From NCBI GenBank assembly GCA_945900695.1, contig CAMDJU010000003.1, positions 1 through 30,935 on the forward strand: a DNA stretch of 30,935 nucleotides, in the 5' to 3' direction. The notes beneath the pieces are model-generated. The model saw only the letters and a list, made by a program, of their open reading frames with translations. It was not told the DNA's origin and did not search any database. Shown here piece by piece: positions 22,676-30,935 of the stretch (position 1 is its first letter; each line of letters opens with the position of its first letter). Made by a program: the position numbers and the translations under genes. Source of the DNA: Bordetella parapertussis (lineage in GTDB: Bacteria; Pseudomonadota; Gammaproteobacteria; Burkholderiales; Burkholderiaceae_C).

Positions 22676-24322
22676 ATGATGCAAGTTCCTGTGCTCATTG
22701 TGGGGGGCGGCCCCAGTGGCTTGATGTTGGCCAATGAATTGGGCATGCGCGGTTTGCCTGCCTTGTTGGTCGATGCCAAGCCCTCCACCGCGTTCAACCC
22801 CCAGGCCAATGCGACCCAAGCGCGCACCATGGAGCATTACCGGCGCTTGGGCTTTGCACAAGAAATACGCCTACTCGGCTTGCCGCCTGACCACCCCACC
22901 GACATTGCGTACTTCACCCGCTTAGGGGGGCACGAGCTGGCGCGTTTGCGCTTGCCCACGCCAGCACAAGCGACCAGCCGTGTGCGGGGCATGTCTGGCT
23001 CTTGGAGTGCTGCCGAACTGCCACACCGCGTGTCGCAAAAATGGGTCGAACCGGTGTTGCTCAAACACGCCCAAAAATGGCCCAGCAACGATATCCGCTT
23101 TGGATGGCGACTAGAGCGTTATGAAGCCCACGCCGACCACATCGACGCGTGGGTGAGCACTGTCGAGGGTGGCGCGCCGGTGCACGTGCTCGCGCAGTTC
23201 ATGATCGGTGCCGATGGGCCGCGCAGTTCGGTGCGCTCTGCTTTGGGCATTGGCTATGAAGGGGCCAGTGGCGTCAAGCGCGACTTCATGGGTGGGGTGA
23301 TGCATGCGGTGTATCTGCGCTCGCCCCAGATGTACAGCCAAATTCCCCACGACCGGGCATGGATGTACGTGGCTGTCAATGCCCAGCGTCGCGGGTTTTT
23401 GGTGTCTGTGGATGGCCACCAAGAGTTTGCCTTTCACGCCGCCTTGCACGAGGGAGAAGATGGTCAAGCCTTGGACCATTCGGCAGCGCGTGAGTTGATG
23501 CGACAGGTGTTGGGCTTCGATGTGGACGTTGAAATTTTGTCCACCCAAAATTGGACGGCAGGCCACTCCTTGGTGGCGGAAAAGTTCTCGCAGGGCCGCA
23601 TTTTTTTGATGGGCGACGCCGCACATTTGTTCACCCCTACGGGTGGCTTGGGCTACAACACCGCCGTAGAGGATGCGGTCAATTTGGGCTGGAAGTTGGC
23701 TTCGGTGTGCAAAGGCATTTCGCCCTTGGGGCTGCTGGACAGTTATGGCATCGAGCGCAAACGTTTGGCCTTGCGCAACACGTCTTACGCGCGTCAGTTT
23801 GCCGATTCAGTGGGCTTGTATGTGGCCCACCCAGATTTAGAGGCCGAGGGTCCCGCAGGAGACGCCTTGCGGGCCGATGCCAGCGAGGTTCTCAATGCCC
23901 ATGTGCGTTTGGAATTCAACATCCCCGGTGTGACCTTTGGCGGGCGCTACGATGGCTCTCCGGTGATCATCGCCGATGGCACTTTACCGCCGCCCGACAT
24001 GGCCAACGATTACCAACCCACGGCTTGCCCGGGCGGCAGACCGCCTCATGCCTGGATGCCCGACGGTCAATCCTTGTTCGATGTGTTTCATCGCGAATGG
24101 ACGCTGCTGTTGCTGGGAGAGGGACCTTGGGACACATCTGCTGTGCTCGAACAGGCGACCGCATTGGGCATGGACCTGCGCGTGGTGCAGCCCGACCTAT
24201 CAGACCTCAAAGCGCTGTATCAAGCCAGCATGGCATTGATCCGGCCCGACCACATCGTGGCCTGGCGCGGGGAAGATGGGGCATCCCTGGCCCCGTTGTT
24301 GCCCCGGGTCTTGGGGCATTGA
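22676..24322 (+). CDS. Class A FAD-dependent aromatic monooxygenase (MhpA/PheA/TfdB-like)
   Basis: A 548-residue single-component flavin hydroxylase acting on aromatic rings with NAD(P)H and oxygen. The FAD Rossmann motif VLIVGGGPSGLMLANELG is near residues 6-23, the DG motif MIGADGPRSSVRSALG near 175-190, and the GD motif RIFLMGDAAHLFTPTGGLGY near 308-327, followed by NTAVEDAVNLGWKLA. A C-terminal thioredoxin-like part of about 150 residues is typical of the phenol hydroxylase/MhpA branch. ATGs at 22676 and 22679 are both possible. It is divergent from purT and converges with the Bug gene. The natural substrate is unknown; with the aryl-AMP ligase and amidohydrolases nearby, an aromatic acid or its CoA ester is likely. 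Confidence 0.9.
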   Translation: MMQVPVLIVGGGPSGLMLANELGMRGLPALLVDAKPSTAFNPQANATQARTMEHYRRLGFAQEIRLLGLPPDHPTDIAYFTRLGGHELARLRLPTPAQATSRVRGMSGSWSAAELPHRVSQKWVEPVLLKHAQKWPSNDIRFGWRLERYEAHADHIDAWVSTVEGGAPVHVLAQFMIGADGPRSSVRSALGIGYEGASGVKRDFMGGVMHAVYLRSPQMYSQIPHDRAWMYVAVNAQRRGFLVSVDGHQEFAFHAALHEGEDGQALDHSAARELMRQVLGFDVDVEILSTQNWTAGHSLVAEKFSQGRIFLMGDAAHLFTPTGGLGYNTAVEDAVNLGWKLASVCKGISPLGLLDSYGIERKRLALRNTSYARQFADSVGLYVAHPDLEAEGPAGDALRADASEVLNAHVRLEFNIPGVTFGGRYDGSPVIIADGTLPPPDMANDYQPTACPGGRPPHAWMPDGQSLFDVFHREWTLLLLGEGPWDTSAVLEQATALGMDLRVVQPDLSDLKALYQASMALIRPDHIVAWRGEDGASLAPLLPRVLGH

Positions 24323-24329
24323 TGCCAGT

Positions 24330-25307
24330 TTATTCGATGGGGATTTTGGCGTCGGCCACCGTCTTGCGCCAACGCGCGTAGTCGGTTTTGACCAAGTCTC
24401 CGAGTTGCTCGGAGCTGCTGATTTGGATGGCCAGTCCTTGTGCTGTCAATTGCTCTCGCACATCGGGCATGGCCAGCACAGCGCTCACATCGCGATGCAG
24501 GCTTTTCACCAACTCGCCAGATGTTTTGGCTGGAGCGAGCAGGGCGTACCAAGAGTCCACCGCATCCATGAAGTCAATGCCCAGCTCTTTGAACACCGGC
24601 ACCGTGGGCGTGATCGGCGAACGTGCAGCACCGGTGGCCGCCAGCATGCGCAAGCGCCCCGATTTGACGTGCGGCAGCATGGAGTGCACGCTGGCAAACA
24701 TCAACTGAACCTGTCCGCCGATCAAATCGGTGGTGGCATTGCTGATGCCTTTGTAAGGCACATGCAGCATGTCAAACCCCATTTGCTGCTTCATCAACTC
24801 CATGGCCAGGTGATGCGGCGTTCCGTTGCCGGGTGAGCCGAAATTGATTTGCCCGGGTTTGGCCTTGGCCAAGGCAATCACGCCGGCCAAGTCCTGGGCG
24901 CCAATTTGGGGGTTGACCACGATGGCGAAATTGGCCACCGCCATTTTCATGATCGGGGTGAAGTCGGTGGTGGGGTCGAACGGCACCCGTTTGAACATAT
25001 TGGGTGCCATGGTGATTGTGTTGATGGCCATCAACAAGGTGTGCCCATCGGGGGCGGCTTTGGCCACGGCATCGGCCCCAATATTGCCGCTGGCACCGGG
25101 CTTGTTGTCCACCACCACGGCTTGCTTCCAGCGTTCGCTGAGTTTGGGGGCAATGATGCGGGCAATGATGTCGCTGCCGCTGCCGGGGGTGAAGGGCACC
25201 ACCAAGGTCACGGTGCGCTCGGGATAAGCAGCCCAAGCCGAGGCACACAGCAAGGCGCTCAGCACGGTCAGGCATTTGAATTTGCTCAATAAAGTAAGGC
25301 GGTACAT
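24330..25307 (-). CDS. Bug-family (TctC) tripartite tricarboxylate transporter substrate-binding protein
   Basis: Periplasmic solute-binding protein of 325 residues. The signal peptide ends near residue 27 (ALLCASAWA). The mature protein begins YPERTVTLVVPFTPGSGSDI, the Bug hallmark, followed by VDNKPGASGNIG, FGSPGNGTPHHLAMEL and HVPYKGISNATTDLIGGQV. These proteins bind carboxylates, including aromatic acids, through backbone contacts. No tctA or tctB is in the window, so it is an orphan, as is common in Burkholderiales. A ribosome binding site GGAGA lies 5 nt before the ATG. It is 18 nt after the amidohydrolase, so the two form an operon. Confidence 0.93.
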   Translation of the reverse strand: MYRLTLLSKFKCLTVLSALLCASAWAAYPERTVTLVVPFTPGSGSDIIARIIAPKLSERWKQAVVVDNKPGASGNIGADAVAKAAPDGHTLLMAINTITMAPNMFKRVPFDPTTDFTPIMKMAVANFAIVVNPQIGAQDLAGVIALAKAKPGQINFGSPGNGTPHHLAMELMKQQMGFDMLHVPYKGISNATTDLIGGQVQLMFASVHSMLPHVKSGRLRMLAATGAARSPITPTVPVFKELGIDFMDAVDSWYALLAPAKTSGELVKSLHRDVSAVLAMPDVREQLTAQGLAIQISSSEQLGDLVKTDYARWRKTVADAKIPIE

Positions 25308-25325
25308 CTTGTCTCCAGTGAAAAA

Positions 25326-26348
25326 TCAGGCGTTTTTACGACCCAGTAATTTGAAAGCATTGCCAAAATAAATTTTGCGCGCGTCTTCCACGGGCAGGTT
25401 CAGGTCTTCGATGGAGCGAATGCCTTCGCGAATGAACATCGGGCCTTCTTCGGGGTCAAATGGACAATCGCTGGCAAACACCACATGGTCGGGGCCAAAG
25501 AAATCCAAGCCGCAACGCAAGGCAGAGGCCGAGCCGCCCAGCACCGTGTCGCCATAAAACATTTTGAAGTAGTCGATGGGCGGTTTGGACAAGCGCTTGA
25601 GCACATCGGCCTCGGCACCATCGGCACTGCGGCTGCCCAATTGCGCCCACAGTGTTTCGGCGCGGCCTGAAAAGTACGGCAGCATGCCCCCGCAATGGTG
25701 GGTGATCAGGCGCAGCTCAGGCAGCTTTTCGAGCAAGCCGGAGAACACCATGCGCGCCATGGCCACGCTGGTCTCCATGGGCCAGCCCAGCACCTGCCAA
25801 ATTTCGTATTGAGATTTATCTTCGCTGGGGTAGTCGGCCCGAGAACCGGGGCGGGTGGGGTGCATCCATACGGGCAGTTGGTGGTGGTGGGTGATGCGCT
25901 CGAAAACCGGAAAGAACTCTGCGCCGTCCATGGCGCGCCCATTCACGCTGGTGAGAATTTGCACCCCTTTGGCGCCCAACTGGTCGATGGCGTAGTCCAT
26001 TTCTTGCAGCGCAGCCTCGGGGTTGTTCATGGGCAGAGAGGCCACAAAACCAGGGAACTTGTGCGGCCATTCGCGGCAAATGTCAGCCATGCCCTCATTG
26101 GCCACCCGCGCATAGGTGGGCGACACGTCGGGACCGCCCAACATATCTGGCGAAGGCACCGCCAAAGAGATGATTTGTTGCACATCTGGAAACTGGTCCA
26201 GCATGGCCACCCGGGCAGGCATGTCCCACAGCATGCGCAATTGGCTCATGCGTTTGACCATGCCGGGCTCTTTGCCATGCGTTTTGACCAAGTCCACATA
26301 AGCCGGGGGCATGACGTGGTTGTAAATATCGATTTTGACGGTGCTCAA
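25326..26348 (-). CDS. Amidohydrolase family protein (ACMSD-like decarboxylase/hydrolase), first metal His replaced by Tyr
   Basis: About 340 residues of the Amidohydro_2 (ACMSD) family, whose members decarboxylate or hydrolyse aromatic-derived acids. The usual N-terminal D-I-H-x-H reads DIYNH here (26316-26330), so the first metal histidine is Tyr. Other ligand sites look present: VWMHPTRPG, LITHHCGGMLPYF and FASDCPFDPEEGP with the late Asp. No ATG precedes the conserved N-terminus; the best starts are TTG at 26348 or TTG at 26366, both without a strong ribosome binding site. It is followed 18 nt later by the Bug gene and diverges from the SDR. Decarboxylase or ring-cleavage-product hydrolase are both possible. 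Confidence 0.85.
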   Translation of the reverse strand: MSTVKIDIYNHVMPPAYVDLVKTHGKEPGMVKRMSQLRMLWDMPARVAMLDQFPDVQQIISLAVPSPDMLGGPDVSPTYARVANEGMADICREWPHKFPGFVASLPMNNPEAALQEMDYAIDQLGAKGVQILTSVNGRAMDGAEFFPVFERITHHHQLPVWMHPTRPGSRADYPSEDKSQYEIWQVLGWPMETSVAMARMVFSGLLEKLPELRLITHHCGGMLPYFSGRAETLWAQLGSRSADGAEADVLKRLSKPPIDYFKMFYGDTVLGGSASALRCGLDFFGPDHVVFASDCPFDPEEGPMFIREGIRSIEDLNLPVEDARKIYFGNAFKLLGRKNA

Positions 26349-26510
26349 GAGGGTCTTTCGAATCAAGTTGATCAGGCCATCCGACCAGGCTGCCTTGCAT
26401 GGGGCTGGATTTGACCACAGCTGTTTTCCGCTCTGATACAGTTGCCGGCGGCTCAGACACTGGGCGTCAATTAAAGCATTTTGCTAACTTCTATACAGAG
26501 TAATTTCCCC

Positions 26511-27272
26511 ATGAACGATCGAAAAAAAGCCCTGGTCACCGGTGGTGCCACAGGCATTGGCCGAAGCGCCGTTTTGGCCTTGGCCAAAGCGGGCTATGAC
26601 GTGGCCATCAATTACGCGTCCAGCGCCAAGGCTGCAAAAGAAGTGGCGGCATTGGCCCAAGCCATGGGTGCGCAAACCATGCTCTTGGCCTGCGATGTGA
26701 GCGACGAAACCGCTGTGCGCGCCATGATGGCCCAGGTGGAAGCGCAGTTCGGTCGCTTGGATGCGCTGGTCAACAACGCGGGCACCACCGCCAAATGGAA
26801 GGTCAAAGACCTGGAGAGCTTAGACTTGGCCGAGTGGGATCGCACTTTTGCTGTCAATGTGCGTGGGCTGTTCCAGGTCACAAGGGCGGCTGTGCCTTTG
26901 CTGCGAAAGGGCAGCAACCCCAGCATCGTCAACACCGCCAGCATTGTGGGACTGCGCCCCGGCCCGCAGCCGCTGCCGTATGCCGCGAGCAAAGCGGCGG
27001 TGGTCAATATGACCAAAACACTGGCCTGGAACCTGGGTCCCGAAATACGCGTCAACGCCGTGGCACCCGGCTGGATGGAGGGCGAGTGGATGGAGCGAAT
27101 GCTGGGCGACAAATACGACGACTTGATGGGCAAGCGCGCCAAGCTCACGCCGCTAAAGCGCTGCGTCACCGCCGAGGATGTGGCCGAGACCATGATGAGT
27201 CTGATCCAAGGCAACCGTTTTGTCACCGGTGAAATCATCGTCATTGACGGCGGCTTCACCAGTTCAACCTGA
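26511..27272 (+). CDS. SDR-family NAD(P)-dependent oxidoreductase (FabG-like)
   Basis: Classical short-chain dehydrogenase of 253 residues. The cofactor motif ALVTGGATGIGRSAV is at about residues 7-21, NNAG near 88-91, and the catalytic Ser in NTASIVG is followed by Tyr157 and Lys161 in PYAASKAAV. The C-terminus GEIIVIDGGFTSST is typical of FabG-like enzymes. The dinucleotide site ends in NYASS, which suggests NADP or either cofactor. The ATG at 26511 fits the family start; an earlier in-frame start at 26481 adds unlikely residues. It is the first gene of the SDR-ligase-amidohydrolase operon, 9 nt before the ligase. In this context it may oxidise a 3-hydroxyacyl or cyclic diol intermediate. 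Confidence 0.92.
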   Translation: MNDRKKALVTGGATGIGRSAVLALAKAGYDVAINYASSAKAAKEVAALAQAMGAQTMLLACDVSDETAVRAMMAQVEAQFGRLDALVNNAGTTAKWKVKDLESLDLAEWDRTFAVNVRGLFQVTRAAVPLLRKGSNPSIVNTASIVGLRPGPQPLPYAASKAAVVNMTKTLAWNLGPEIRVNAVAPGWMEGEWMERMLGDKYDDLMGKRAKLTPLKRCVTAEDVAETMMSLIQGNRFVTGEIIVIDGGFTSST

Positions 27273-27281
27273 GGTTTAGAT

Positions 27282-28925
27282 ATGTTGGAAGGTTTTGTTC
27301 CGTTCCCCACCGAATACGCCGCCCAATACCGGGCCAAAGGCTATTGGAAAGACCGCGCCTTGCGCGATGAATTTGACGATGTGTTTCGCCAGCATGGTCC
27401 GCGCGTGGCCTTGATCGACGGCGCGCGCCAATACACCTATGCAGATGTCGACCGTTTGAGCAGCAATTTGGCGCTCAACCTCATGGACTTGGGGCTCCAG
27501 CCCCTGGACCGCGTGGTGCCCACCCTGCCCAATATGGCGGAGTTTGTGATTCTGTACTTTGCGCTGCAAAAAATTGGGTGTATTCCGATTGCCGCGCTGG
27601 TCACACACCGCTTTGCCGAGATCAGCCAGTTCACCCAACTGTCTCAGGCCACTTGTTGCGTCTACCCGGACCGAGCGGGCGATTTTTCTTTTGGCCCCAT
27701 GATCGACCGCGTGCAAGCGGCCAACCCTTGTTTGAAGCTGCGTTTGGTGTTGGGCCACGCCGGGCCTGGTGAGCATGATTTGCGCGCTTTGATTGATAAA
27801 CCTGCGCAACGCCCTGCCGATGATTGGCGCCACATCCCCATTGACCCCACTGACCCGTGCATTTTTCAACTCTCTGGTGGTACCACGGGCATCCCGAAGC
27901 TGATTCCCCGCACCAACAACGATTACGCATACAACTCCAAGGTGGCCTCCGAAGTGGTGCAGGTCGGCCCCGATTCGGTGCTGTTGCTGGTGCTGCCCAT
28001 CGCCCACAACTTGCCCTTGGCTTGCCCCGGAATTCAGGGATTCATGTTTCAAGGGGCGACCGTGGTTTTGCATGGCAACACCCGCCCGGGCGAAATGTTT
28101 CAGCTCATCGAGCGCCATCGGGTGACCCACATCAAGGTCGTGCCCGCTTTGTTGATCCGCTTGATCAATGACCCGTCCATCACCGACCACCAACTGGACT
28201 CTGTACAACTCATCCAAAGCGGCGGCCAGCGCATGCAACCCGAGGTGCGTTTGCGCACCCGGCAACTGTTTCGCAATGCCTTTGTGCAAGAAAACTTTGG
28301 CATGAGCGAAGGCCTGCTGATGTTTGTGCGCGCCGGCGACCCTGAAGAGGTGTTGCTGGAAACCTGCGGCCGCCCCGTGTGCGCCGACGATGAGGTGATG
28401 CTGATCGACGACGAAGGCCGCGAAGTGCCCGATGGCGAGGTGGGCGAACTCGCTTGCCGTGGCCCATACACCTTGCGTGGTTACTACGGCGTGCCCGAGT
28501 ACAACGCGCGCCAATTCACCCCTGAAGGTTTTTACCGCTCAGGTGATTTGATGCGCAAGCACCCCAGTGGCAACTATGTGGTCGAGGGGCGCAAAAAAGA
28601 CCTGATCAACCGGGGTGGCGAAAAGATCAGCGCCGAAGAAATAGAAAACCTCATCCTCATGCATCCTGCGGTTCAAAACGTGGCTTGCGTGCCCATGCCC
28701 GACCCGGCGATGGGCGAAAAAATGTGCGCCTGTGTCATTTTGAAGACCGGGCAATCTTTGAACTTGGGCGAATTGGTGGCGTTTTTGGCCCAGCAAGAAA
28801 TCGCCAAGTTCAAGTTGCCCGAGCGCTTGGAAATCCTGCCCGACTTCCCGGTGTCCACCTTTGGCAAGGTGTCCAAAAAATCCCTGGGTGAGATGGTGGC
28901 GGCCAAACTCGCTGCCAAGATTTAA
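27282..28925 (+). CDS. Aryl-acid AMP ligase, 2,3-dihydroxybenzoate/salicylate-type (EntE/DhbE-like)
   Basis: Adenylate-forming enzyme of 547 residues, EntE/DhbE-like. The N-terminus FVPFPTEYAAQYRAKGYW matches that subfamily. The P-loop reads FQLSGGTTGIPKLIPRT near residues 194-210. The aryl-acid pocket PIAHNLPLACPG, near 237-248, has the Asn that contacts the 2-hydroxyl of dihydroxybenzoate in DhbE. Later motifs are VQENFGMSEG, YRSGDLMRKHPSGNY, GRKKDLINRGGEKIS and the catalytic Lys in FGKVSKKSLGEM near 529. No peptide-synthetase or aryl-carrier gene is nearby, so a catabolic role (activating a hydroxybenzoate, probably to a CoA ester) is inferred rather than siderophore synthesis. Confidence 0.9.
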   Translation: MLEGFVPFPTEYAAQYRAKGYWKDRALRDEFDDVFRQHGPRVALIDGARQYTYADVDRLSSNLALNLMDLGLQPLDRVVPTLPNMAEFVILYFALQKIGCIPIAALVTHRFAEISQFTQLSQATCCVYPDRAGDFSFGPMIDRVQAANPCLKLRLVLGHAGPGEHDLRALIDKPAQRPADDWRHIPIDPTDPCIFQLSGGTTGIPKLIPRTNNDYAYNSKVASEVVQVGPDSVLLLVLPIAHNLPLACPGIQGFMFQGATVVLHGNTRPGEMFQLIERHRVTHIKVVPALLIRLINDPSITDHQLDSVQLIQSGGQRMQPEVRLRTRQLFRNAFVQENFGMSEGLLMFVRAGDPEEVLLETCGRPVCADDEVMLIDDEGREVPDGEVGELACRGPYTLRGYYGVPEYNARQFTPEGFYRSGDLMRKHPSGNYVVEGRKKDLINRGGEKISAEEIENLILMHPAVQNVACVPMPDPAMGEKMCACVILKTGQSLNLGELVAFLAQQEIAKFKLPERLEILPDFPVSTFGKVSKKSLGEMVAAKLAAKI

Positions 28926-28935
28926 AGGAATAAAA

Positions 28936-29778
28936 ATGCGCGTGATTGATTTGCACTGCTACCCAGGCACACAAACCTGGATCGACTCCCAAGGCCCATA
29001 CCCTGAGGCCTTGGCCACCTATTGGAAGCGCGACTGGGTCGCCAAAACCGAAGACGAGGTGATTGCCGAATTCACAGGCGCGGGTGTCGATGCCTGCTTG
29101 GTGGCATTGGACTTGGAAACCACCGTGGCCACGCCGCCATGCACCAACGAGTATGTGCACGGCATGTGGAAGCGCCACCCGGATCGCGTCATTCAGTGCT
29201 GGGGCGCGGTCGAACCCGCCAAAGGCGAAATCGCTATTCGCCAAGTGCAAAAAGCAGTGACCGAGTTGGGCTTCATCGGTTTTCACTTTCACCCCATCAT
29301 GCAGCACTTCGCGGTCAATGACCGCCGCCATTACGACCTGATTGAGGTGATCAATGGCCTGGGTGCAGCGGTCATGATTGATGTAGGCACCACCGGCATG
29401 GGTGCGGGCATGCCCGGCGGCAACGGTGCGCGGGTGCGCCACGCCCACCCTTCGCACATCGACGATTTGGCGGCCGACTTTCCGAACCTGAAAATCATCA
29501 TGGCCCACCCCGGTTGGCCCTGGGTGGAAGAAACCACTGCCGTGGCCTTGCACAAAGGCAATGTCTATTGGGAAATGTCAGGCTGGGCGCCCAAGCACTT
29601 TCCGGGCAATTTGAAAGTCGACATCCGCGGCCGCTTGCAAGACAAAATCATGTTTGGCAGCGACTACCCCAGCTTGCCCTATGAGCGCATTTTTAAAGAG
29701 TGGAACGAACTCGGCTACAAAGACGAAGTGATGGAGAAAATAATGCACGGCAATGCCGAGCGGGTTTTGGGGTTGTGA
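28936..29778 (+). CDS. Amidohydrolase family protein, second metal His replaced by Tyr
   Basis: A 280-residue Amidohydro_2 (ACMSD-like) protein. The N-terminus MRVIDLHCYPG has His7 but Tyr9 where the second His of H-x-H is expected. Later sites are present: GFIGFHFHPIMQHF, LKIIMAHPGWPWVEE and IMFGSDYPSLPYE, and the C-terminal HGNAERVLGL is typical. A clear ribosome binding site AAAGGA (28924-28929) supports the ATG at 28936; the same frame is open upstream inside the ligase gene. It follows the ligase by 10 nt. It could be a decarboxylase, or a beta-ketoacyl-CoA hydrolase like the amidohydrolases of coumarate side-chain pathways; that is an inference from context. Confidence 0.85.
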   Translation: MRVIDLHCYPGTQTWIDSQGPYPEALATYWKRDWVAKTEDEVIAEFTGAGVDACLVALDLETTVATPPCTNEYVHGMWKRHPDRVIQCWGAVEPAKGEIAIRQVQKAVTELGFIGFHFHPIMQHFAVNDRRHYDLIEVINGLGAAVMIDVGTTGMGAGMPGGNGARVRHAHPSHIDDLAADFPNLKIIMAHPGWPWVEETTAVALHKGNVYWEMSGWAPKHFPGNLKVDIRGRLQDKIMFGSDYPSLPYERIFKEWNELGYKDEVMEKIMHGNAERVLGL

Positions 29779-29798
29779 GCACCCATTAAGGGCTTGGC

Positions 29799-30872
29799 TT
29801 AGAAGGTCGTTGTGAAGGTCTCTACTAGACCAAGCGTTGCGGGTGCGAGTGAAATTCTTCTTAATTTTGTGCCTGACTGGTCGCCCACATAAAGAATTTG
29901 ACCATTCAACGCAATTCCTCTGGGTAAGGAGAATCGCGCGTTGGTCCCTGTTGCATCAGTCAGGCCAGAGGTAGATGCGATATTGGCGCCAGCGAATGTA
30001 GTGACTTCTCCCGTCGTGGTGTCGATTTTTCGGATGGCATGATTGCCTGTATCGGTCACATACAAGGCGCCGCCTGATAAAACCAATGTGGTTGGAAAGT
30101 TGAATTTTGCGGTAGTCCCAACAGCCGCATTGACATATCCGCTGCTTGCTGGTGTTGTGGCAACCCCTGCAAGGGTGGTCACTACACCCGCACTGGTAAT
30201 TTTTCGTATGAGATGGTTAGAGGAGTCACTGACATAGACGGTTTGTGTCACGGGATCGACCGCAACGCCAGTCGGTTCATAAAATTTAGCAGCATTACCA
30301 GTATCGTCTTTAAATCCAGAGGTGCCATCTGTAGACCCGGCCAAAAGGGAGACAGCAGGGGTGCTACCCATGGTCACTTTTTTGATTGAGTTGTTACCGG
30401 TGTCTGCGACATAAATGACGTTATTGGTGTTGTCGGCAGTCATGTCGTTGGGAGAGGTAAATCCCCCAACATAGCTTGCTACAGTTTTCAGTCCAGTGGA
30501 TGGCGTCAAACCAGTGACCGTTCGTAAAACGTTGTTCAAGGTGTCTGCAACGTAGAGTGTGGTTCCGCCCATCACCAAACCTGCGGGAGAGTTAAAGCGA
30601 GCTGCTGTGCCATCGCCATTGGTCAAGCCCGTTATGTTGTCGCCGCCGGCCAAGGTGGATGGTGTGTTCGATAGGGCGGAAGGATCAAGGGATTGAATGG
30701 TGCTGCGACCTGGGTTGGCAATGTACAGCCTGCTGTTGGTGCTGTCATAAGCCAAACCATAAATAGTCGTGGTGGTCGTGGCGGTAGAACTCGAATCTCC
30801 GCCGCTACCCGGACAAGCGGTGAGCAATGCGGCCACGGAAATGGCAGAAATAATTTTTGCAAAGGAGTTCAT
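29799..30872 (-). CDS. NHL-repeat beta-propeller lipoprotein
   Basis: A 357-residue protein with lipoprotein signal MNSFAKIISAISVAALLTAC (lipobox LTAC, lipidated Cys20) followed by a Gly/Ser/Thr linker. The rest is made of NHL-type repeats: LYIANPGRSTIQSL, LYVADTLNNVLRTV, IYVADTGNNSIKKV, VYVSDSSNHLIRKI, LYVTDTGNHAIRKI and LYVGDQSGTKLRRI, six blades. Such propellers bind other proteins or ligands; no catalytic residues can be named. Only a weak ribosome binding site (AAGG) precedes the ATG at 30872. It converges with the amidohydrolase across 20 nt and its role in that cluster, if any, is unknown. The DNA appears lower in GC than the neighbouring genes. Confidence 0.85.
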   Translation of the reverse strand: MNSFAKIISAISVAALLTACPGSGGDSSSTATTTTTIYGLAYDSTNSRLYIANPGRSTIQSLDPSALSNTPSTLAGGDNITGLTNGDGTAARFNSPAGLVMGGTTLYVADTLNNVLRTVTGLTPSTGLKTVASYVGGFTSPNDMTADNTNNVIYVADTGNNSIKKVTMGSTPAVSLLAGSTDGTSGFKDDTGNAAKFYEPTGVAVDPVTQTVYVSDSSNHLIRKITSAGVVTTLAGVATTPASSGYVNAAVGTTAKFNFPTTLVLSGGALYVTDTGNHAIRKIDTTTGEVTTFAGANIASTSGLTDATGTNARFSLPRGIALNGQILYVGDQSGTKLRRISLAPATLGLVETFTTTF

Positions 30873-30935
30873 TGACAGGCCTTGTTGATGTGACGGGGTC
30901 CCATTGCGGGGTACAACCTGTTGGTGCCGGAAAGA

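Noticed and set aside
27276..28514. 412-codon open frame on the minus strand over the aryl-acid ligase
   Set aside because: It is the antisense shadow of a well-conserved enzyme and shows no motifs of its own.
27282..28925. Siderophore (2,3-dihydroxybenzoate) biosynthesis
   Set aside because: The ligase resembles EntE, but no isochorismate synthase, isochorismatase, carrier protein or peptide synthetase lies nearby, and the neighbours are catabolic families.

Overview
The window looks like a chromosomal segment of a betaproteobacterium of order Burkholderiales, most likely Comamonadaceae (Limnohabitans/Rhodoferax-like). Grounds are the moderately high GC, heavy use of TTG for leucine, the Bug/TctC and TRAP binding proteins, and the housekeeping genes trhO, dnaE, pgsA, hupB, ppiD and purT. 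This is judged from protein character; no database search was possible.

Left part (1-9.54 kb), housekeeping: a truncated trhO (minus) diverges from dnaE, followed closely by pgsA and a DMT-family exporter, then a tartrate/D-malate-type decarboxylating dehydrogenase. Next come hupB, a tRNA-Val(TAC) 10 nt behind it with a strong terminator, ppiD, and tRNA-His(GTG).

Mobile part (9.50-13.16 kb): a compact integrative element sits in the 3' half of tRNA-His. A perfect 63-bp direct repeat (9497-9559 and 13095-13157) marks attL and attR. The element carries a P4-type tyrosine integrase, a HI1419/HI1420-type toxin-antitoxin pair directly behind it, an unrecognised 150-residue protein, and about 330 bp packed with nested inverted repeats and small hairpins. 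An 11-bp-period repeat (core TACAGACT) lies inside both ends and looks like integrase arm-type sites.

Right part I (13.2-20.0 kb): a small lipoprotein, a remnant of an outer-membrane beta-barrel C-terminus, then a probable 2-hydroxy-acid module. It has an FMN L-2-hydroxy-acid oxidase, a racemase-like protein lacking both expected catalytic cysteines, a FAD D-2-hydroxy-acid dehydrogenase, and a full TRAP transporter (dctP, a hairpin, dctQ, dctM).

Right part II (20.0-30.9 kb): a minus-strand purT, small protein, methyltransferase set is followed by a probable aromatic-acid catabolic cluster in three transcription units. Its parts are a class A flavin monooxygenase; an amidohydrolase plus an orphan Bug binding protein; and SDR, EntE-like aryl-acid AMP ligase and a second amidohydrolase. 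The two amidohydrolases have each lost a different histidine of the usual metal-binding HxH pair. A NHL-repeat lipoprotein closes the window.

The observations I rate highest are the tRNA-His element with its arm sites and hairpin region, the cysteine-less racemase-like protein, and the aromatic cluster with its two unusual amidohydrolases.
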